Source: Erythrobacter sp.
Lineage (GTDB): Bacteria; Pseudomonadota; Alphaproteobacteria; Sphingomonadales; Sphingomonadaceae
Direction: 5' to 3'
DNA: 39,253 bases
Assembly (NCBI GenBank): GCA_024642335.1
Contig: JAHEBH010000021.1
Span: 1 to 39,253, forward strand
Shown here: one piece after another, positions 33,646 through 39,253 of the stretch
Layout of the letters: every line of letters starts with the position of its first letter
Numbering within the stretch: the first letter of the stretch is position 1
Translations under genes and position numbers: made by a program
Notes under the pieces: generated by a model
What the model was told of the DNA's origin: nothing
Database searches by the model: none
What the model saw: the letters and a program-made list of their open reading frames with translations, nothing else

Positions 33646-33665
33646 GACCCCTCCTCTGAGCCCGC

Positions 33666-33682
33666 GCGTTTCGATCGAACGC
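33666..33682. promoter_or_regulatory. Palindrome upstream of the transporter gene, possible operator
   Basis: GCGTTTCGATCGAACGC has inverted arms GCGTT/AACGC around a TCGATCG centre that is nearly symmetrical too. It lies 21 bp ahead of the transporter ATG in the 91-bp gap between the acyl-CoA ligase and the transporter gene, a position suited to a repressor site or mRNA hairpin. No regulator gene for it is known in this window. Confidence 0.3.
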
Positions 33683-33736
33683 TTGCGGTCAGAGGAACCT
33701 ATGTGGCGAGGCCCCCGCGGTAAAGCGGATTGGTGA

Positions 33737-35860
33737 TCAGTCGACCAGCATCAGTGCATCGAGCGCGGCGACGCCTTCGCCCTTGGGATGGATGATGACG
33801 GGGTTGAGGTCGATCTCGCGGATGGAAGGATTGCCGGTCATGATCGCGCCCATTTGCACGATCAGGTCCGCCAGTGCCTCCACATCCAGCGCGGGTGAGC
33901 CGCGATAGCCCTTCAGGATCGGGGCCTGCTTCAGCGACAGGAGGCCGGCAACCACCTGGTCCTTGCCCATGTCGGGAGTGAAGAGCTTCACGTCCTTGAG
34001 GATTTCCGCGGTCACACCGCCGAAGCCCGCGAGCACGACCGGGCCCCATTGAGGATCGGACTTGGCGCCAACGATCATCTCGGTGCCCATCTTGCCCATC
34101 TTCTCGATCAGCACGCCATCGAGCGCGATGGAGGCATCGTAATTGGCAACATTCTGGTACATGCGGGTGAAGGCATCGCGCACTTCGTCCGCCGATTTGA
34201 GGTTCAGGATCACGCCCCCGGCATCGCTCTTGTGGCCCAAAGCCGCGGCCTGCGCCTTCATCACCACAGGATAACCGATGGCATTGGCAGCCTCGGCAGC
34301 GGCATTGGCATCGGGAGCAAACTGGCTGGGCGGGAAAGCGATACCTGCAGGAGCCAGCAGCGCCTTGGCCTTGTATTCGGGGATAACGCCGCATGCGTCG
34401 GCCAGGCCTGCCAACGTGACGGGAGCTACCGAATTGTCGCTGAGATCGCGCTTGGAGAGGTCCGCCAGCCGCGCGATGGCGCGATAGGCGCGCTCGGTCG
34501 AGCGGAAATAGGGGATACCGGCAGCAGCCAGCCCGTCGATATATTCCTGCGGGACATTGGCGCCTTCATCGACGCCAGCAAAAACCAGCGGCTTGCCCAG
34601 CGAACCGCCTTCGAGCGCCTTCTGGATCGGCGGGAACTTGATCTTGGAGGTGATCGGGTCGGACTGGATGATCGAGGCGACCACGCTGCCGATCCGGTCG
34701 TCTTCCAGCAGCGCGCGCAGCAGGTTGGTGTAGATTTCCGGCTCGCTGAGGCCGATGGCGGTGATGTCGGTCGGGTTCGATACCGGCACGAAATCGGGCA
34801 GCACGGCGCGGATCTTCGGGCTGTTCTCGTCATTGAGGTCGATCAGGTCGAGGCCGATATCCTCGGCGATATCGAAGGCCAGGCCGCGCAGCGCGCCGCT
34901 TTCGCCCAGCACCGCCATGTTCGCACCCGGCAGACTATCGGACATCACAGCGATGGTAGAGATGTCGGCCAGCTCTTCCAGCGTATCGGCAAAGATGATG
35001 CCCTCGCGGCTGAGCTTGACCTTCATCAGCGCATAGTCGCCGGCCATTGCGCCAGTATGCGTGGCAGCGCTTTCCAGCGCCTTGGAGCTCTTGCCCGGGT
35101 GCAGCATGACGATGGGCTTGCCGGCAGCGCGCGCTCGGCGCGCAGCGGCGATAAAGGCCTGCGGTCGGCGCAGGTTCTCGACATACATGGCGATGACATG
35201 GGTGGCGGGATCATCCACCAGCCATTCGACATAGTCCTCGACGCCCGATGCAGCCTCATTGCCGGTCGAAACCGAGGTGGAAACATAGCAGCCACGCGGA
35301 TGCAGCGTGGTGGCAAGCACCGCTGCGAGCGCTCCGGACTGGCTGGCAATTCCCACAGCGCGGTCATTCGCACCGGGCTGCTTCATATTGGTTTCGACAA
35401 AGGTCAGCGGAATGCCTTCAACGTAGTTGGTGCACCCCAGGCAGTTCGGCCCTTCAATGACAATGCCATATTCTTCGGCGATGCGCGCCAGCTCGGCCTG
35501 GTCCTTCGCGCCTTCCTCTCCCGCTTCGGAGAATCCGGCAGCATAGATCACCACAGCACCGCAGCCGTTCTCTGCCAGAGCGCGCACCGTATCGACAACG
35601 AAAGGACGCGGGATGGCCAGCACTGCGCAATCGACGCCATGCGGCAGTTCCTGCGGACTCTTGTAGACCTTGAGGCCCAGCAGCTCGTCGCGCTTGGGGT
35701 TTACCGGATAGATGTCACCCTTGAACTTGTACTGCACGAGGTTGTTGAGCAGCGTGCAGCCCAGCGCACCATGGCGATCGGACGCGCCGATCACGGCAAC
35801 CGACTTGGGGCGCAGCAGGCGGTCAATCTGTTCGTTGGTAAAGCGGCGGGTGTCGGACAT
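33737..35860 (-). CDS. ferA: Acyl-CoA ligase of the ADP-forming type, probable feruloyl-CoA synthetase
   Basis: The 707-residue protein has the acyl-CoA synthetase (NDP-forming) domain order: CoA-binding Rossmann domain (about 14-145; KSVAVIGASDRHGALG), succinyl-CoA-ligase-like domain with the phospho-histidine His268 (ESAATHTGAMAGD), and a C-terminal ATP-grasp domain (about 490-707; YPVVMKAQAAALGHKSDAGG). Sphingomonads use this unusual type of enzyme, FerA, to make feruloyl-CoA. The neighbours, a hydroxycinnamoyl-CoA hydratase/lyase and a MarR regulator, match the sphingomonad ferBA/ferC locus, which is the main support for the symbol; acetate or another acid cannot be excluded. The ATG at 35860 follows GGAGAG. 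Confidence 0.85.
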   Translation of the reverse strand: MSDTRRFTNEQIDRLLRPKSVAVIGASDRHGALGCTLLNNLVQYKFKGDIYPVNPKRDELLGLKVYKSPQELPHGVDCAVLAIPRPFVVDTVRALAENGCGAVVIYAAGFSEAGEEGAKDQAELARIAEEYGIVIEGPNCLGCTNYVEGIPLTFVETNMKQPGANDRAVGIASQSGALAAVLATTLHPRGCYVSTSVSTGNEAASGVEDYVEWLVDDPATHVIAMYVENLRRPQAFIAAARRARAAGKPIVMLHPGKSSKALESAATHTGAMAGDYALMKVKLSREGIIFADTLEELADISTIAVMSDSLPGANMAVLGESGALRGLAFDIAEDIGLDLIDLNDENSPKIRAVLPDFVPVSNPTDITAIGLSEPEIYTNLLRALLEDDRIGSVVASIIQSDPITSKIKFPPIQKALEGGSLGKPLVFAGVDEGANVPQEYIDGLAAAGIPYFRSTERAYRAIARLADLSKRDLSDNSVAPVTLAGLADACGVIPEYKAKALLAPAGIAFPPSQFAPDANAAAEAANAIGYPVVMKAQAAALGHKSDAGGVILNLKSADEVRDAFTRMYQNVANYDASIALDGVLIEKMGKMGTEMIVGAKSDPQWGPVVLAGFGGVTAEILKDVKLFTPDMGKDQVVAGLLSLKQAPILKGYRGSPALDVEALADLIVQMGAIMTGNPSIREIDLNPVIIHPKGEGVAALDALMLVD

Positions 35861-35885
35861 TGCGCAATCTCTCCATTTGGCAAAA

Positions 35886-36016
35886 CCCACCCCTCCCGCC
35901 AGCGGGAGGGGCAGCGAGACTTGGCGACGCGAAGCGGAGCCTAGTCGCAGCGGGGTGGGCCTTAGCCGCAGGGACGCGCCATGCCCACCCCCAACCCCTC
36001 CCGCATGCGGGAGGGG
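35886..36016. repeat. Palindromic repeat pair between ferB-like and ferA-like genes
   Basis: CCCCTCCCGC at 35890-35899 pairs with GCGGGAGGGG at 35902-35911, and the same ten-base arms recur at 35995-36004 and 36007-36016, so two near-identical hairpins flank about 85 bp. GGGGTGGGC near 35952 and CCCACCCC near 35886 and 35984 add a further inverted relationship. Elements of this kind are common between sphingomonad genes. Lying inside the presumed ferBA operon, they could trim or stabilise the mRNA and give different FerB and FerA levels. Confidence 0.7.
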
Positions 36017-36028
36017 AGCACTTATCGA

Positions 36029-36892
36029 TTAGTCTTCGCCCTGGACCTTGGTCTTGTCGAAAGCGCCAAGGCCGGGCTTGAAGGTCTTCTCGTCAAGGAA
36101 CTGCTTGGTCGCTTCCTTGCGCGATTCCAGGCCGCCGAACTGGTTGAGCGCTTCCTGCGCGCGGATCAGGTAGTCCTCGGCGTTGTCATAGGTCATTTCC
36201 ATGACGCGGCGCATGGCCCACTTGGTGGCGCGCACGGCCTGGCCGTCCTTCTTCTTCAGCACGTCGCACACTTCCTGCACGCGCGCCTTCAGCTTGTCGG
36301 CCGGCAGCGATTCGTTGACCATGCCCTTGGCAGCGGCCTGCGGACCGGTGAGGTTCTCGCCCATCATGGCGTGGTACATGGCATCGCGGAAGCCCATCAG
36401 GTTGGCAGCAACCTTGGATGCGCCGCCACCCGGCAGGATCGCCCAGTTGATTTCGGACAGACCAAACTGCGCTTCGTCGGCGCAGAAGGCCAGGTCGCAA
36501 GCGAACAGCGGACCATAGGCGCCGCCGAAGCACCAGCCGTTGATCATGGCCACGGTGGGCTTTTCGTACCAGCGCAGGCGTTCCCACCAGCCATAAGCCT
36601 GGCGCTGATGTTCACGCACCTTGTGCAGGCCCTGCTGTTCGGCCTCGCGGAAATACTCGAGCAGGTCCATGCCCGCCGACCACGAAGTTCCCTCGCCGGT
36701 CAGGACCAGCACCTGCACGTCATCGCGGAATTCCAGCTCTTCCAGCACAATCAGCATCTGCTTGTTGAGCTTGGGGCTCATGCAATTGCGCTTGTCGGGG
36801 CGGTTGAAATAGACCCAGGCTACTCCGTCGACGACTTCGTATTTGACGGTCTCTTCCTGCGGACGCGGATCCGGTTGTGACGGCATGGCCAT
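36029..36892 (-). CDS. ferB: p-Hydroxycinnamoyl-CoA hydratase/lyase-like enzyme
   Basis: The 287-residue crotonase-fold protein resembles HCHL/FerB, which hydrates feruloyl-CoA and cleaves it to vanillin and acetyl-CoA. Family blocks are KYEVVDGVAWVYFNRPDKRN, SWSAGMDLLEYFREA (Met75 near the oxyanion hole, Tyr80), GWCFGGAYGPLFACDLA and FGLSEINWAILPGG with the catalytic Glu147. By remembered alignment with the Pseudomonas enzyme, Ser123 is Gly127 and Tyr239 is Ile243 here, so the phenol-binding end differs. The ATG at 36892 has an AGGAGAG ribosome-binding site. It is the first gene of ferB-ferA, divergent from the MarR gene. Confidence 0.88.
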   Translation of the reverse strand: MAMPSQPDPRPQEETVKYEVVDGVAWVYFNRPDKRNCMSPKLNKQMLIVLEELEFRDDVQVLVLTGEGTSWSAGMDLLEYFREAEQQGLHKVREHQRQAYGWWERLRWYEKPTVAMINGWCFGGAYGPLFACDLAFCADEAQFGLSEINWAILPGGGASKVAANLMGFRDAMYHAMMGENLTGPQAAAKGMVNESLPADKLKARVQEVCDVLKKKDGQAVRATKWAMRRVMEMTYDNAEDYLIRAQEALNQFGGLESRKEATKQFLDEKTFKPGLGAFDKTKVQGED

Positions 36893-36960
36893 GGGAACTC
36901 TCCTGTATGAATTTCAATATGCGACCCGGCGCGACTCACTGTCGACCAGGATTGTTATCA

Positions 36961-36989
36961 CTCATAGCGATATGGATTGCTATAAACAA
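36961..36989 (-). promoter_or_regulatory. Candidate ferBA promoter
   Basis: On the minus strand TTGTTT (36989-36984), a 17-nt spacer and TATGAG (36966-36961) make a plausible sigma-70-type promoter (three and four of six positions). The 20-bp inverted repeat at 36964-36983 fills its spacer, which is the expected location for a repressor operator. Transcription would start near 36954, about 60 bases before the ATG. Confidence 0.45.
36964..36983. promoter_or_regulatory. MarR-type operator in the ferB/ferC divergent region
   Basis: ATAGCGAT-ATGG-ATTGCTAT is an inverted repeat in which seven of eight arm positions pair. Size, AT-richness and position between a MarR-family gene and the operon it should control are what is expected of a MarR dimer site. 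A second, perfect 10-bp palindrome, AACAATTGTT, sits at 36991-37000, closer to the regulator start, and may be a second site for autoregulation. Confidence 0.7.
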
Positions 36990-37012
36990 CAACAATTGTT
37001 ACCAGAGTCTTT

Positions 37013-37423
37013 ATGCGCGATCCCCTGCCTGATTTTCCCGGATATTCGCTGCGCCGCGCCGCCAATGCCACGGCTGCGGAACTGTCTTTGCGCCTTGCGC
37101 CGCTCGAACTGCGACAGGTCGATGCATCGGTGCTGATCCTGATCGGGGAGAACCCGGATGTCACGGCCAGCGCGCTGGGCCGCCAGCTCGATATCCAGCG
37201 CGCCAATATGGTGCCGCTACTGAAAAGGCTGGAGGATGCGGGGCTGATCGAGCGCAACCCGCTCGATGGCAAGTCGCAAGGATTGGCCCTGACTGCGACC
37301 GGCAAAGACAAGTGCAAGCAGGCCCAAGCCATCATCGAAAAGTTCGAGGCCGAAATGCTTGAGCGTGTGCCAGAGCCGCACCGGCAACATTTGCTTCCCG
37401 CGCTCTATGCCCTCTGGCAATAG
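37013..37423 (+). CDS. ferC: MarR-family transcriptional regulator, FerC-like
   Basis: The 136-residue protein is a MarR winged-helix dimer: N-terminal helices (GYSLRRAANATAAELSLRLA), recognition region (TASALGRQLDIQRANMVPLL, then KRLEDAGLIERN), the wing LDGKSQGLALTATG and a C-terminal dimerisation helix. In sphingomonads FerC represses ferBA and is released by hydroxycinnamoyl-CoA. The symbol rests on divergent placement next to the ferBA-like pair and an operator between them. No strong ribosome-binding site is seen; the start is within 20 bp of the AACAATTGTT palindrome, which suits autoregulation. Confidence 0.85.
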   Translation: MRDPLPDFPGYSLRRAANATAAELSLRLAPLELRQVDASVLILIGENPDVTASALGRQLDIQRANMVPLLKRLEDAGLIERNPLDGKSQGLALTATGKDKCKQAQAIIEKFEAEMLERVPEPHRQHLLPALYALWQ

Positions 37424-37471
37424 GCTGGCTGATTTCCTAACCACCCCTGCACAGGGAATCGGGAGTCAGCA

Positions 37472-39253
37472 ATGCACGAACACGCCACGCATCCGGTAAC
37501 GGCCGAATGGGCCGCCAATGCGAAGATCGATGCTGAGGCCTATGCGCTAAAATATCGTGCCAGCCTGGATGACCCGGACAGCTTCTGGCTGGGCGAGGCG
37601 CAGCGGATCGACTGGATGCGCGCACCCACAAAGATAAAGGACACATGCTTCGAGGCGGACAATTTCCGCATCAAGTGGTTCGAGGACGGCACGCTCAACC
37701 TCGCCGCCAATTGCCTTGACCGCCACCTTGCGACGCGCGGCAACGATGTGGCGATCCTGTGGGAGCCCGATCACCCCGATACGCCCGACCGCAAGCTGAC
37801 CTACCGCGAACTCTACGAGGCGACGTGCAAGTTCGCGAATTTGCTGAAGAACAAGGGCGTCAAGAAGGGTGACCGGGTCACCATCTACCTTCCGATGGTG
37901 CCCGAGGCGGCCGTGGCCATGCTCGCCTGCGCACGAATAGGCGCGGTGCATTCGATCGTCTTTGCCGGTTTCAGCCCTGATGCGCTGGCGGGACGCATCA
38001 CCGATTGCGAAAGCACCATCGTCCTCACCGCCGACGAGGGTCTGCGCGGCGGAAAGAAGGTTCCGCTCAAGGCCAACGTCGATGCTGCTTGCGCCAAAGC
38101 CAAGGTCGATACGGTCATCATGCTGCGCCACACAGGTGCCGACGTGCCCATGATCGAAGGCCGTGATGTCGATTGGACCGAAGCTGTTGCCACCATGCCC
38201 GCAGAGTGCGCTCCGGAGGAGATGAACGCAGAAGACCCGCTCTTCATCCTCTACACCTCGGGCTCCACCGGAAAGCCAAAGGGCGTGCTGCACACCACCG
38301 GCGGCTATGCCGTGTGGGCCAGCATGACGCATGAATATGTGTTCGATTACCGTCCCGGCCAGATCTACTGGTGCGCGGCGGATATCGGCTGGGTCACCGG
38401 GCATAGTTACGTCGTCTATGGTCCGCTCGCCAATGGCGCGACTTCGCTGATGTTCGAGGGCGTTCCCAATTATCCCGACTTCTCCCGCTTCTGGCAGGTG
38501 GTCGACAAGCACCAGGTCGAACAGTTCTACGCCGCCCCCACTGCCCTGCGCGCCCTCATGCGCGAAGGTGACGACTGGGTGCAAAGAACAAGCCGCAAGA
38601 GTCTGAAAATTCTCGGTTCTGTTGGCGAACCTATCAACCCCGAAGCATGGGAGTGGTATTACAACGTGGTGGGCGATGCGCGCTGCCCGATCGTCGATAC
38701 ATGGTGGCAGACCGAAACGGGCGGGCACATGATCACTCCCCTGCCCGGCGCCCATGCCTTGAAGCCCGGCAGCGCGAGCTTTCCGATGTTCGGCGTGCAG
38801 CCCGCGGTGGTCGATCCTGCGGACGGGCAAATATTGGAGGGTGCAACCGAAGGTGCGCTCGTCATCCTCGACAGCTGGCCCGGCCAGATGCGCACCGTCT
38901 ATGGCGACCACGACCGCTTCATCCAGACCTACTTCACCCAGTACCCCGGCAAGTATTTTACGGGCGATGGCTGCCGCCGCGACGAGGATGGCTATTACTG
39001 GATCACCGGACGCATAGACGATGTCATCAACGTCTCCGGCCACCGCATGGGCACCGCCGAAGTGGAAAGCGCGCTGGTTGACCATGACGCCGTGGCAGAG
39101 GCTGCCGTGGTGGGCATGCCGCATGACATCAAAGGCCAGGGCATCTACGCCTATGTCACCACCATGGAAGGCGTCGAGGACACCGAGGAATTGCGCAAGG
39201 AACTGATCCAGTGGGTGCGCAAGGAAATCGGCCCCATCGCCACGCCCGACGTG
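37472..39253 (+). CDS. acs: Acetyl-CoA synthetase, 3' end beyond the window
   Basis: Acs activates acetate to acetyl-CoA through acetyl-AMP. From the ATG at 37472 (ribosome-binding site GGGAG) the frame stays open to the window end, giving 594 of about 650 residues. The AMP-binding P-loop is [15 protein letters not shown] at 261-275; [38 protein letters not shown] and [20 protein letters not shown] follow in the family order. The C-terminal catalytic lysine, usually subject to acetylation control, lies beyond the window. It follows the MarR gene by 48 bp on the same strand but is probably independent of it. Confidence 0.97.
   Translation, partial: MHEHATHPVTAEWAANAKIDAEAYALKYRASLDDPDSFWLGEAQRIDWMRAPTKIKDTCFEADNFRIKWFEDGTLNLAANCLDRHLATRGNDVAILWEPDHPDTPDRKLTYRELYEATCKFANLLKNKGVKKGDRVTIYLPMVPEAAVAMLACARIGAVHSIVFAGFSPDALAGRITDCESTIVLTADEGLRGGKKVPLKANVDAACAKAKVDTVIMLRHTGADVPMIEGRDVDWTEAVATMPAECAPEEMNAEDPLFILYTSGSTGKPKGVLHTTGGYAVWASMTHEYVFDYRPGQIYWCAADIGWVTGHSYVVYGPLANGATSLMFEGVPNYPDFSRFWQVVDKHQVEQFYAAPTALRALMREGDDWVQRTSRKSLKILGSVGEPINPEAWEWYYNVVGDARCPIVDTWWQTETGGHMITPLPGAHALKPGSASFPMFGVQPAVVDPADGQILEGATEGALVILDSWPGQMRTVYGDHDRFIQTYFTQYPGKYFTGDGCRRDEDGYYWITGRIDDVINVSGHRMGTAEVESALVDHDAVAEAAVVGMPHDIKGQGIYAYVTTMEGVEDTEELRKELIQWVRKEIGPIATPDV

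Noticed and set aside
34049-35944. Plus-strand open frame of 631 codons across the ferA-like gene
   Set aside because: Antisense shadow of a confidently recognised acyl-CoA ligase; no recognisable domain.
37547-39124. Minus-strand open frame of 525 codons across acs
   Set aside because: The plus-strand acs frame runs to the end of the window with all expected motifs; the minus frame is its shadow.
37472-39253. ferABC-linked role for acs
   Set aside because: FerB releases acetyl-CoA, not acetate, so adjacency of acs is not needed for the pathway and may be chance.

Overview
The window is a GC-rich, densely packed chromosomal segment whose gene content and order point to an alphaproteobacterium of the order Sphingomonadales, most likely an Erythrobacter-like member of the Erythrobacteraceae. 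Supporting signs are a serC-serA operon with an alphaproteobacterial serC-type leader RNA, a hemC-hemD-mitofilin cluster, ADP-forming-type feruloyl-CoA ligase next to a hydratase/lyase and a MarR regulator as in sphingomonad ferBA/ferC loci, and small intergenic palindromes of a kind familiar in sphingomonad genomes. This placement is inferred from gene content and not from an rRNA gene; no rRNA, tRNA, CRISPR array, insertion sequence or prophage was seen.

Layout. Positions 1-1350 form an accessory-looking edge: the tail of an unidentified gene, two small exported proteins and several copies of a short intergenic repeat. From 1349 to 5524 lies a minus-strand biosynthetic block (hisZ, serA, serC) with a structured leader ahead of serC. 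From 5763 to 7602 are a small membrane protein with a strong terminator, an extensin-like lipoprotein and a FixJ/LuxR-type regulator with a degenerate receiver. From 7812 to 11867 runs the minus-strand Anbu operon: circularly permuted ATP-grasp, alpha-E protein, transglutaminase-like protease and the proteasome-like Anbu peptidase. An alpha/beta hydrolase (apparently on a leaderless mRNA) and an EF-hand-bearing DUF3617 lipoprotein sit upstream of it.

From 13473 to 20922 are uvrB, a higBA-type toxin-antitoxin pair, an SRPBCC-like exported protein, a lipoprotein, a full-length DsbD/ScsB-type reductant exporter and a UbiH-type ubiquinone hydroxylase. From 20932 to 23538 is hemC-hemD-mitofilin on the minus strand, divergent from tsaD-gpsA-flippase-OmpA on the plus strand, a chain in which each junction is a 4-nt stop/start overlap. 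Small membrane proteins and glutaryl-CoA dehydrogenase follow, then a convergent Tat-exported beta-lactamase-fold hydrolase.

The right end (31412-37423) is a catabolic island: a TauD/TfdA-type dioxygenase translationally coupled to an aromatic-acid MFS transporter, then ferA-like acyl-CoA ligase and ferB-like hydroxycinnamoyl-CoA hydratase/lyase on the minus strand, with a divergent ferC-like MarR regulator and a clear inverted-repeat operator between them. Together these would import a phenolic acid, activate it to the CoA thioester and cleave it to an aromatic aldehyde plus acetyl-CoA. The window ends inside acetyl-CoA synthetase (acs). The points most worth a second look are the uncharacterised Anbu system with its neighbours, the serC leader, and the changed active-site positions in the FerB-like enzyme.
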